DNA from: Undibacterium sp.
Lineage (GTDB): Bacteria > Pseudomonadota > Gammaproteobacteria > Burkholderiales > Burkholderiaceae_D
Assembly (NCBI RefSeq): GCF_030651495.1
Contig: NZ_JAUSFI010000118.1
Span: forward strand, 1 to 64,000
Length of the DNA: 64,000 nt
Direction of reading: 5' to 3'
Shown here: piece after piece, positions 29,298-37,549 of the stretch
How positions within the stretch are numbered: the first letter of the stretch is position 1
Layout of the letters: each line of letters begins with the position of its first letter
Translations under genes and position numbers: made by a program
The notes under the pieces: model-generated
Database searches by the model: none
Seen by the model: only the letters and a program-made list of their open reading frames with translations
What the model was told of the DNA's origin: nothing

Positions 29298-29480
29298 AGC
29301 GGCTCCAAACCATAAAAATAATTGCATGATTTTCGCACGCTTTAAGATACCAGTGTAATTTGCACATTGTTAGTTTTTACAAAAATTGCCATCCGGTTTT
29401 AATTATGCGACGATGCCTGCCGTTGCAGCCACAAGCCGCCACACCATGAACGCGATCAATTACACCATCCGGAGATCAGC

Positions 29481-30959
29481 TTGCTAACAGTCAACCTCAC
29501 ACTCAAACAAAAAATTGCAGCGATCCCAGAAGGCGCTGGCGCATTATTTTTCATCCAGATATTTGCCACCCTGGGGTTCGCGGTTCTGTATTCCACGCTG
29601 GTGTTGTATGCCACCAAAAAACTCAATTTCAGCATTAAGGATGCCACTGCCATCATGGGCGTGTTTGGCGCCTTTAATTATGGCCTGCATTTATTTGGCG
29701 GTTATTTAGGCGGTCGCTTCATGAGTAACCGCAACCTGTTTGTCGGTGGCATGATTTTGCAAGTCATCGGCTGTGCCAGCATTGCAGGTGGTTCGGTCTC
29801 TCTGCTGTATTGGGGATTGGCATTCTTTCTGACCGGCAGCGGTCTGAATGTCACCTGTCTGAACCTCATGCTGACACAAAGATTCAAACCTGAAGACAAC
29901 CGCCGTGAAAGCGCTTTTCTGTGGAATTACGCCGGTATGAATCTGGGTTTTTTCATTGGCTTTACCGCTGCAGGCTACTACCAATTACAACAGGATTATC
30001 CCAGCCTGTTTATCTTTGCGACTGTTGGCAATTTTCTGGCCATCGTTATCGCCGGTCTCAATTGGAAAGTATTACCTGATCTCAATACCCCATTACTAGA
30101 TGCGACTCCCAGGCAATTCAAGCTGAGATTTATCGCCGGTTTAGCAGTGCTGATCGGGCTGGTGCCGCTGGTCTACCTGATGTTGCAGCATGCAGAATTG
30201 AGCGGCAATTTAGTCATCATTGTCGGCATCATCATCGCGCTCATCCTGATCTACCTCACGATCAAGCATCAGGATGTCAGGGAGCGCAATAATATGTGGG
30301 CGTACCTGATCCTGACAGTAGGTTCATTGGTATTTTGGGCTTTATATCAGATGGCCCCGATGGGCTTACAACTGTTTGCGGTCAATAACGTCAATCGACA
30401 AATCTGGGGCATTGAAATTGCCCCGCAATGGATACAAAATATCAATACATTTATCATCATGATAGGCGGTCCTTTAATGGCACTCTTGTTTGATAATTTA
30501 CGCGCTAAAGGCTGGATTATCGACATCCCCAAACAGTTTTCTGCTTCACTGATATTAATCGGCGCAGGCTTTTTAGTGCTGCCCATCGGGATAGCATTGG
30601 CAGACAGCGATGGTTTAGTCGCTTTCAAATGGATAGCCATCAGTTATCTCTTGCAAAGCTTGGCAGAATTGCTCATCTCGCCGATAGGCTATGCCATGAT
30701 AGGCCGACTCGCTCCACGCCAATACCAAGGCGTCATGATGGGTACCTGGATGTTAGTCACGGGCGTGGCGTCGATCTTGGCAAGTTATTTTTCTGGTTTA
30801 ATCCCGGAGGCCAGCGAAGGTCTGGCAGCATCGACCAATCCAACCTACACCCGCATTTTTTCTTATTTAGGCTGGAGCAGCGTGGCGGTCGGACTGGTGA
30901 TGGTAGTGCTGATCCCGTTATTACGCAAACTGATCAAAGATCGCGCAAAGGCAGGCTAA
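29481..30959 (+). CDS. POT-family proton-dependent oligopeptide transporter
   Basis: 492 aa inner-membrane symporter importing di- and tripeptides with protons. At least twelve hydrophobic segments can be counted, starting GALFFIQIFATLGFAVLYSTLVL. The start is a TTG at 29481 preceded by GGAG with 6-base spacing, better than any ATG nearby. The classic FxERFxYYG motif of the first helix is altered to FFIQIFATLGF, so substrate range may differ from DtpA. An OPT-family transporter and an M13 peptidase lie further right, suggesting a peptide-using lifestyle. Confidence 0.8.
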   Translation: MLTVNLTLKQKIAAIPEGAGALFFIQIFATLGFAVLYSTLVLYATKKLNFSIKDATAIMGVFGAFNYGLHLFGGYLGGRFMSNRNLFVGGMILQVIGCASIAGGSVSLLYWGLAFFLTGSGLNVTCLNLMLTQRFKPEDNRRESAFLWNYAGMNLGFFIGFTAAGYYQLQQDYPSLFIFATVGNFLAIVIAGLNWKVLPDLNTPLLDATPRQFKLRFIAGLAVLIGLVPLVYLMLQHAELSGNLVIIVGIIIALILIYLTIKHQDVRERNNMWAYLILTVGSLVFWALYQMAPMGLQLFAVNNVNRQIWGIEIAPQWIQNINTFIIMIGGPLMALLFDNLRAKGWIIDIPKQFSASLILIGAGFLVLPIGIALADSDGLVAFKWIAISYLLQSLAELLISPIGYAMIGRLAPRQYQGVMMGTWMLVTGVASILASYFSGLIPEASEGLAASTNPTYTRIFSYLGWSSVAVGLVMVVLIPLLRKLIKDRAKAG

Positions 30960-31014
30960 ATAAGAAGGTACTCCTGTTCAGATTCTGAAGCCGGGTGCCA
31001 GCCAGACTTGCGCG

Positions 31015-31872
31015 CTATTCCGCCAGCGGCGTAAATCGTTGTACGATCACGCCATTCACTTCCACCATCTCAAAAAACACTTCTTTGGACCGGGTCCAGA
31101 TACTCCCGTTATGTGAGCGATACACGATCACTGGTGTCAAATCAGACTCTTGCGTTGCCTCACAGACCAGTTCATAAATGCCGCCTTTGTAATGGCGGTA
31201 ACGTTGCGGATTGGCAGAGGTTTTTTTCTTCACGACCACCGGTTTGACAACCGGTGCGGCGGCCTGTTTTTCCAGATAAGCCGGGACTTTGGCAGCGGTC
31301 AGCTTATTGATCTGCTGTAGCAAGCCCGGAGCGATGCTGCGCATGCCATAGCGCTCCCCCAGATGCGCAGCGACATGCAACAGTAAGGCGGATGCCACTT
31401 CGGCATCTGCCTCCGCTCTATGGGCGTTGCCGTTAAAACGGATACCCAGTGAAGACGCCAACCGCCCCAGCGAATAACTACTCAAACCAGGGAAGACCCG
31501 GCGCGATAGCTTGACCGAACAAATCAAGCCGTCATGATTCGACCACAGCCCCAGGCGCTGGCTTTCGGCCTGAAGAAATTTCTCATCAAAACTCGCATTG
31601 TGTGCCGCCAGGGTATCGTTGCCGATAAATGTAAGCAGCTCAGGAATCACTTCCGTTGAAGACGGCGCCCGATTCACCATCGTCTGAGTAATGCCTGTCA
31701 ATTGCGTAATGAATGAAGGAATGCGCACATTGCAATTGATCAGCGACACGAATCGATCGACTACTTCACCGCCCACAATCCGCAAGGCAGCGACTTCAGT
31801 AACGCGGTCGCCCTGGTCGGGGCTCATGCCCGTCGTTTCAAAGTCAATCATAACGATCGGTTTTTCAAACAT
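31015..31872 (-). CDS. DnaQ-like 3'-5' exonuclease fused to DUF1653
   Basis: 285 aa. The N-terminal DEDD exonuclease domain (about 1-175) has Exo I IDFETTG, Exo II AHNASFDEKF and Exo III HRAEADAEVASAL (DEDDh type, as in DNA polymerase III epsilon). The C-terminus (about 220-285) matches DUF1653: RYRHYKGGIYELVCEATQES, VIVYRSHNGSIWTRSKEVFFE. A Lys/Pro-rich linker joins them. DUF1653 is usually a stand-alone small protein, so the fusion is noteworthy. The gene converges with the POT transporter. ATG 31872 is chosen; an upstream ATG adds six residues. Confidence 0.82.
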   Translation of the reverse strand: MFEKPIVMIDFETTGMSPDQGDRVTEVAALRIVGGEVVDRFVSLINCNVRIPSFITQLTGITQTMVNRAPSSTEVIPELLTFIGNDTLAAHNASFDEKFLQAESQRLGLWSNHDGLICSVKLSRRVFPGLSSYSLGRLASSLGIRFNGNAHRAEADAEVASALLLHVAAHLGERYGMRSIAPGLLQQINKLTAAKVPAYLEKQAAAPVVKPVVVKKKTSANPQRYRHYKGGIYELVCEATQESDLTPVIVYRSHNGSIWTRSKEVFFEMVEVNGVIVQRFTPLAE

Positions 31873-32145
31873 ATTTTTACCATCCAACAAAAACTAAATC
31901 TAAAATAGCAGCAATCAATGACAAAAATTGATCTGACGTGATTTCGGTATTGTAATCGCTGTAGTCCAATTCCCGATTCGCCAAAACGCAAACTGATGCA
32001 AACTGATATAAACTTTGCCACTGGCTTGCCTGCAATACCCCGATTTTCCGCCTCCGATAGCGCTTTTTGAAGTCAAATTTCAATCAGTGCACATAATTCT
32101 TTTTGCTGTTCACGAGATAGCCGACAGATAGATTTGGTTTTAAAA

Positions 32146-33447
32146 ATGATCAACCTGATTCGACAAAAATTGTCCTTGCCGTTTTCGCTGCCTGCGAATG
32201 ACTTGTTACGCGACCTGATTTATCGCCGCTTATGGACTTCGATCCTGATCAGCTCTTTCGGTGCGCAAGTGACGATGCTGGCACTGCCACTGACGGCAGC
32301 CGTGTTATTGCATGCCAGCGCGACCCAGATGGGCATGCTGATTTTCATGGAGACGCTGCCCTTCGTATTGCTGTCGCTGCCCTCCGGTGTCTGGCTCGAC
32401 CGGGTACGCAAGTTGCCCGTGTATATCGTCGGTGAAAGCCTGATTGCTCTTGGCGTCGCCAGCGTGCCGCTGGCATGGTGGATGGGCTGGCTCACCATGT
32501 CGTGGCTGTACGTGGTTGGTTTTGTGATCGGCACGGTCAATACCACCGCCGGCACTGCAGCCCAGATTGTCCTGACGCAAATCGTCCCCAGGGAGCGATT
32601 GGTCGAAGCCTATGCCAAGAATGCGCTGGCCAGCTCAGGCGCTGAAGTTGCCGGGCCCGCCACTGCCGGTGCGCTGATCAAGCTGATGGGCGCGCCGCTG
32701 GCACTGCTGGCAGATGCCCTCCTGTTGCTGACTTCGGCGGCGATACTGCGCGGTATCAAGATCGTTGAAAACCGACCAGTCCGTGAAGATGCGCATTTCT
32801 GGCGCGATCTAAAGGCGGGGCTGGCCTTTGTCGCCAACAAACCTTTGCTGATTGCGCTGGCCGTCACGGTCGGTGGCTGGCAGCTATGTTTTAACGCCGC
32901 GCTGGTGGTGCAGATTTTGTTTGCCACCCGCGTGCTGGGTTTGTCGGAACAAGCGGTCGGCCTGAGTTATATGGGCATGGGCGTCGGCACCATTATCGCC
33001 AGCGTCTACGGCCACCGCATCAGCCGCCATCTGGGGCCTGGCCCTTGCATGGTCGTCGGCATCACGGTCTGCGGCCTTGGCTGGAGCATGCTGGCCATGG
33101 CCCCCGCCAACGCTTGGGGGGTGGCCGCGTTTGCCCTGATGCTGGCGTGTTTTTCGGTCGGTGCTGTGCTGATTTTTATCAATTTTCTGGCATTACGCCA
33201 ATCCGTTACGCCAGAGCCAATGTTAGGGCGCATGACCAGCACCATGCGCTGGCTGATCCTGATCCCGGCCGGCCCCGGTGCCCTGATCGGCGGCTGGCTG
33301 GGGGAGCATCTGGGCTTGCGTTATTCGCTCGCGTTTGCCGGTGGCATGGCCTTGTTATTGGCGCTGCTGGCATGGAGAAATCCGATTATCCGCGCCATCA
33401 AAGTGTTGCCGACGCTGAATAAACATGAAGAGACGGTAGTGAGATAA
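32146..33447 (+). CDS. MFS transporter (EntS-like subgroup)
   Basis: 433 aa, about twelve transmembrane helices, of the MFS_3/EntS-type efflux subgroup. The A-motif between TM2 and TM3 reads SGVWLDRVRKLPV; the middle loop carries VPRERLVEAYAKNALASSGAEVAGPATAGALIK, typical of the group (quoted in two parts: VPRERLVEAYAKN and SSGAEVAGPATAG). The substrate is unknown. ATG 32146 has no strong ribosome binding site; an in-frame TTG lies four codons upstream. The gap before it (31873-32145) holds no gene. Confidence 0.8.
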   Translation: MINLIRQKLSLPFSLPANDLLRDLIYRRLWTSILISSFGAQVTMLALPLTAAVLLHASATQMGMLIFMETLPFVLLSLPSGVWLDRVRKLPVYIVGESLIALGVASVPLAWWMGWLTMSWLYVVGFVIGTVNTTAGTAAQIVLTQIVPRERLVEAYAKNALASSGAEVAGPATAGALIKLMGAPLALLADALLLLTSAAILRGIKIVENRPVREDAHFWRDLKAGLAFVANKPLLIALAVTVGGWQLCFNAALVVQILFATRVLGLSEQAVGLSYMGMGVGTIIASVYGHRISRHLGPGPCMVVGITVCGLGWSMLAMAPANAWGVAAFALMLACFSVGAVLIFINFLALRQSVTPEPMLGRMTSTMRWLILIPAGPGALIGGWLGEHLGLRYSLAFAGGMALLLALLAWRNPIIRAIKVLPTLNKHEETVVR

Positions 33448-33627
33448 AGTCTGGCATTGCAACTAATGCATAAAAAGCAGGATAATGCGCTGCATCAAGA
33501 ATATTGACCGGACGCTACCGGAGACAAGTAGCGTTCACATTGTACAAAAAATAAGACGAAAAATCGTGCCAGGCTAAAGTACATAATACTTAAAGACCTG
33601 CTTTTGCCACCACAATAAGGTAGAAAA

Positions 33628-35889
33628 ATGCCACCAGAAACTTCCGCTCCCGCGTTTAAACCCTATATCCCCGCCTCGGCGCAACTCCCTGAATTCACCC
33701 TGCGTGCCCTCGTCATGGGTGTCGTTTTAGGGATGATCTTCGGCGCATCGTCTTTGTATCTGGTGCTCAAGGTCGGCCTGACCGTCAGCGCCTCGATACC
33801 CGTCGCCGTCATTGCCATTACCTTTTTCCGCCTGATTAACAAGCTAGGCGGCAAAGACTCGACGATTCTGGAAAACAGCATTACCCAGACCGCCGGTTCA
33901 GCCGGCGAATCGATCGCCTTTGGCCTTGGCGTAACGATGCCCGCCATTTTGATTCTTGGCTTTGATCTGGAAATCTCCCGTGTCGCCTTAGTCGCCGTGC
34001 TTGGCGGATTATTAGGTATCTTGCTGATGATCCCGATGCGCCGCGCCATGATCGTCGAAAAACATGGCGAACTCAAATACCCGGAAGGCACAGCCTGCGC
34101 CGAAGTACTAAAAGCCGCCGCCACCGATTCATCCCGCGCCGCCGCTGGCGAAAGCAGCAACCCGCATGCACAGGACGAAGCCGGCAAACGCGCCGCCATC
34201 ATCTTCGGCGGCTTTGGTGTCGGCCTCTTGTATAAAGTCATCAACGTCGCCTTCAAAGGCTGGAAAGACACGCCGGAAGTCGTCTTCGGCGCGCCGCTGA
34301 AAGCGGGTTCGATTGGTGCCGAAGTGTCGCCAGAATTGCTCGGTGTCGGTTACATCATCGGACCAAAAATCGCCTCAGTCATGGCGGCCGGCGGCGTGAT
34401 GTCGTATCTGCTATTGATCCCGATGATCAAGTTCTTTGGCGATTCGCTCAGCGTGCCACTGAGTCCGGGCGTCAAGCTGATTAGCGAAATGAGCCCGCAT
34501 GATGTACGCAGCGCCTACGTGCTGTATATCGGTGCCGGTGCAGTCGCTGCCGGCGGCCTGATCAGCCTGGTACGCGCCATGCCGACCATCTGGCGCAGCT
34601 TGTCGGCTGGCTTGTCTGGCCTGGGCAAAGGCGCCGCGCATCTCGCCACTGCACGCCTGCGTACCGATGAAGACATCCCGATGAAATGGGTCGTCATCGG
34701 CGCACTGGCGATCATCGCCGTCATCACTTTTGCTACGCCGCTGCATATGAATCTGCTGGGCGCATTGCTGATTCTGGTATTCGGCTTCCTGTTTGCCACC
34801 GTGTCTTCCCGTCTGACTGGCGAAATTGGCTCCTCATCGAATCCTATCTCCGGCATGACGGTGGCGACACTGCTGTTCACCTGCCTGATCTTCCTGATCA
34901 TGGGCTGGACGGGCGGCCAATATTATGTCACCGCCTTGTCAGTCGGCGCGATTGTCTGCATCGCCTCCAGCAATGCCGGCACCACTTCGCAAGATTTAAA
35001 AACCGGTTACATCCTGGGTGCCACACCGCGCTTGCAACAGTACGCAATTCTGGCGGGGGCGCTTTCTTCGGCCCTGATCCTTGGCCCGATTTTGCTTAAG
35101 TTGAACGATGCCGGCACAGTCTACGTACCGGCAGCACAAGTCGCGCCAAGCTTGATGACCGATGCATCCAAACTGAGCGACACCGCCCAACTGCAAGGCC
35201 CGCAAGCCGAACAAGACAAGGGCACGTACAAGGTCTGGCATAAGAGCAATGCTGTCGGTGGCCCTGCCGGCAAATACCTGGTCGATAACGCAGGCAGAGC
35301 GGTGTACCTGGTTGACCCGGGTATCAACGGCGCCTACAAAAAACGCCCCGACGGCACCGAAGTGAAAAAATATGATGCACCCAAAGCCGTGCTGATGTCT
35401 TACATCATCAAAGGCATACTCGATCAGCAATTACCCTGGACGCTGGTGCTGTTCGGCGTGATGATCGCCGTGGTATTAGAGATGGCTGGCATCCCCTCGC
35501 TGGCGTTTGCGGTCGGCGTGTATTTGCCGCTCTCCTCCTCCGCGCCGCTGTTTGTCGGCGGCATGATCCGCTGGCTGGTGGACAGACGCAATAACAAACT
35601 GGAGCATAACAAGAACCTGAGTGAAGAAGAACAGCAAGCGGCCGGCGACAGCGGCTCTGGCACCTTGCTGGCATCCGGCTATATCGCAGGCGGCGCATTA
35701 GGCGGCATCGTGATTGCCTTTACGGCTGGTATCTTGACGGATTTCGACAAGAAGCTGGGTGACTGGGCCACCGTCCATAACCCGTTCTTCGAGGGAGCCA
35801 ACTCTGATGCCTTGTCCATGTTGCCGTATGCTTTAATTGTTATCGCGCTGTATTGGATAGGTCGCGAGAAAAAAGCAGCCATAGCGTAA
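33628..35889 (+). CDS. OPT-family oligopeptide transporter
   Basis: 753 aa polytopic membrane protein of the OPT family, importing oligopeptides or metal-peptide chelates. Family signatures: TLRALVMGVVLGMIFGASSLYL at the start (first helix), ENSITQTAGSAGESIAFG, KYPEGTACAEVLK, and SSNPISGMTVATL. A soluble insertion at about 500-590 (YVPAAQVAPSLM to KYDAPK) interrupts the helices. AAGG lies about 8 bases before the ATG. A strong terminator follows. Confidence 0.9.
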   Translation: MPPETSAPAFKPYIPASAQLPEFTLRALVMGVVLGMIFGASSLYLVLKVGLTVSASIPVAVIAITFFRLINKLGGKDSTILENSITQTAGSAGESIAFGLGVTMPAILILGFDLEISRVALVAVLGGLLGILLMIPMRRAMIVEKHGELKYPEGTACAEVLKAAATDSSRAAAGESSNPHAQDEAGKRAAIIFGGFGVGLLYKVINVAFKGWKDTPEVVFGAPLKAGSIGAEVSPELLGVGYIIGPKIASVMAAGGVMSYLLLIPMIKFFGDSLSVPLSPGVKLISEMSPHDVRSAYVLYIGAGAVAAGGLISLVRAMPTIWRSLSAGLSGLGKGAAHLATARLRTDEDIPMKWVVIGALAIIAVITFATPLHMNLLGALLILVFGFLFATVSSRLTGEIGSSSNPISGMTVATLLFTCLIFLIMGWTGGQYYVTALSVGAIVCIASSNAGTTSQDLKTGYILGATPRLQQYAILAGALSSALILGPILLKLNDAGTVYVPAAQVAPSLMTDASKLSDTAQLQGPQAEQDKGTYKVWHKSNAVGGPAGKYLVDNAGRAVYLVDPGINGAYKKRPDGTEVKKYDAPKAVLMSYIIKGILDQQLPWTLVLFGVMIAVVLEMAGIPSLAFAVGVYLPLSSSAPLFVGGMIRWLVDRRNNKLEHNKNLSEEEQQAAGDSGSGTLLASGYIAGGALGGIVIAFTAGILTDFDKKLGDWATVHNPFFEGANSDALSMLPYALIVIALYWIGREKKAAIA

Positions 35890-35911
35890 AGCCTCCGCAC
35901 TGAAACCAGCA

Positions 35912-35946
35912 GCAACAAAAAAGGGGGTGAACCCCTTTTTTGTTGC
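35912..35946 (+). terminator. Terminator after the OPT transporter
   Basis: GCAACAAAAAAGGGG and its exact complement enclose a five-base loop GTGAA; the descending arm is T-rich. Clear rho-independent terminator. Confidence 0.9.
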
Positions 35947-35960
35947 GATGTAAATGCCAG

Positions 35961-36020
35961 GCGCAATATCCATGCGCCCTGCAGGCCCATTTGCTGCCAC
36001 GAGGCGCATAGATAATGCGC
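35961..36020. repeat. Dispersed ~60 bp palindrome, copy B
   Basis: Same length and layout as copy A: GCGCA at both ends, arms of 20 bases with 16 matches, loop beginning GCAGGCCCAT. Lies just after the OPT terminator and before a small gene. Confidence 0.8.
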
Positions 36021-36074
36021 CATTGCATTTGGATTCAGCTTAAAATGCAGCAACAAAAACCCAGAGAAAATTCC

Positions 36075-36341
36075 ATGTCCGATCCCAAACTCCTCGATTG
36101 CAAGAATCAGCCTGTTGCCCTGGGCGACATCGTTCGCGTGGTCACGCTCGACAAAAAATTCATCAAGAGCTTCCCCGCCGACGAGCGCATCCTGATCGAA
36201 TCGATGATAGGCAATCTGTTTAAGGTCATGGCCATCGATGAAGAAGGCCAGCCCTGCGTCATGCGCGAATGGCACGACGAAAAAGGCATCATGCAGACCC
36301 ATGTGATTGCGCTGGATCCTGAAGAGATGGAAAAAATTTGA
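36075..36341 (+). CDS. Small unknown cytoplasmic protein
   Basis: 88 aa starting MSDPKLLDCKNQPVALGDIV, acidic, without signal or membrane segment. The first 40 residues look like a small beta-barrel (GDIVRVVTLDKKF); the second half has FKVMAIDEEGQPCVMREW. I do not recognise the family. It is followed by a palindrome ACGTTGGAA/TTCCAACGT at 36343-36361. The reading frame is well used and lies between repeats, so it is probably real. Confidence 0.65.
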   Translation: MSDPKLLDCKNQPVALGDIVRVVTLDKKFIKSFPADERILIESMIGNLFKVMAIDEEGQPCVMREWHDEKGIMQTHVIALDPEEMEKI

Positions 36342-36986
36342 GACGTTGGAAGTTCCAACGTAGCCTGGCGCTAAGCGAATGAAACGCAACATTCACTGAG
36401 ACACAAGAAATCTCCGCTTAGCGGGCACTGCCATGTTTATCTCATGTCAAAAACGGGCAAGCCCGGTGCGCATCTGATGCGCACTGTTTATGCGGGTCTT
36501 CAGGCTATCGTGCCTGCAAGCCGCATGATGATTGCGCGGTGGCGTAGTGCATTTTTAGGTTGACACAGAACCTGTGGTTTGTTGATTCTTTTATGCTGGA
36601 ATGTTGATCTTCACAGGCTCAGCACCGCATTGCCTGGCTTCTCTAGTTGATAAGTCGACATCGGCCCAAATCGTCCAGGAAAATCTTCATTCGATGCCTG
36701 ATAAGTTGGTAAATTAAAAATAATTACAGTGGCAGTTTTGTCGATTTATTATTTTTTTATACGATATTTCAGATTTGCACTACACTCAATAAGACTTCCA
36801 AAGTAAAGAATCTTGCGGCCTATTTTTTGGCTATGATGAATTTATTAACTTTATAATTAACATCCCCTGGGCTTCATGTGCGCGCGATCATTGCGCTTCC
36901 AATAAATTTTCCTTGTTCGTTTGCCATTCGTCGGGGCTGGCAGACGTGACCCAAGTTGATGCCTCGCAATCCAAGGAGTTCTGATC
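36342..36986. other. Repeat-rich intergenic region
   Basis: 645 bases without a supported gene. It holds a near-perfect palindrome at 36343-36361, an inverted repeat CGCTAAGCG (36369-36377) with CGCTTAGCG (36415-36423), palindrome copy C at 36479-36537, and an AT-rich stretch (36700-36860) that may contain the promoter of the cupin gene. Confidence 0.6.
36479..36537. repeat. Dispersed ~60 bp palindrome, copy C
   Basis: 59 bases bounded by GCGCA and TGCGC, with the inner conserved elements TATGCGGG, CAGGCTAT, TGCCTGCAAGCCGCATGA. The arms are imperfect. Same family as copies A, B and D. Confidence 0.75.
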
Positions 36987-37361
36987 ATGCTACGCAGCTC
37001 AATCCTGACAGTATCCCTATTATTGGCAAACTCCGCATTCGCGCAGGACGCGGTCCAAACCGATGGCGACAAATACAAGGTGATCTTGGAGAACGATTGC
37101 GTCAGAGTTCTCGACTACCGCGACGGGCCTGGCGAGAAAACACACCAGCACAAACATCCCGCGTTCGTCCTCTATGCGCTGACTCCATTCAAGCGTACAT
37201 TGACATTGCCAAACGGAAATATACTCACGCGGGAGTTCAAGGCCGGGGACGTCATGTGGTCGGAAGAACAGACGCACGTTGGGGAAAACATCGGCCAAAC
37301 ATCTACCCACGTAGTGATTGTCGAACTGAAGAAGGCGGATGTGCCGTGCTCGAAACAATGA
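36987..37361 (+). CDS. Secreted cupin-like protein
   Basis: 124 aa. Signal peptide MLRSSILTVSLLLANSAFAQ, then one small beta-barrel domain with a histidine cluster KTHQHKHPAFV that can hold a metal, and EFKAGDVMWSEEQTHVGEN as the second half of a cupin fold. AAGGAG lies 8 bases before the ATG. Function unknown; cupin enzymes and binding proteins both fit. A palindromic repeat follows. Confidence 0.75.
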   Translation: MLRSSILTVSLLLANSAFAQDAVQTDGDKYKVILENDCVRVLDYRDGPGEKTHQHKHPAFVLYALTPFKRTLTLPNGNILTREFKAGDVMWSEEQTHVGENIGQTSTHVVIVELKKADVPCSKQ

Positions 37362-37429
37362 TGTCCAAGCTTGCCATTCAGGATTCGTTTTTTTACCAAT
37401 TCACGATGTAAAAAAGCACCTGGCCCCAC

Positions 37430-37488
37430 GCGCATATCCCATGCGGGTTTTCAGCCTATGTGCTGGCAAACCCGCATGGGATATGCGC
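37430..37488. repeat. Dispersed ~60 bp palindrome, copy D
   Basis: A perfect 21 bp inverted repeat (37430-37450 with 37468-37488, beginning GCGCATATCCCATGCGGG) around a 17-base loop TCAGCC...GGC. Differences from copy A occur in pairs that keep the arms complementary. Confidence 0.9.
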
Positions 37489-37549
37489 GCTGGCGGCATC
37501 CGCTTTTAAAACTGGCGCAGTTGTTCCAAACAGCGCCAGCAAAGGTCTC

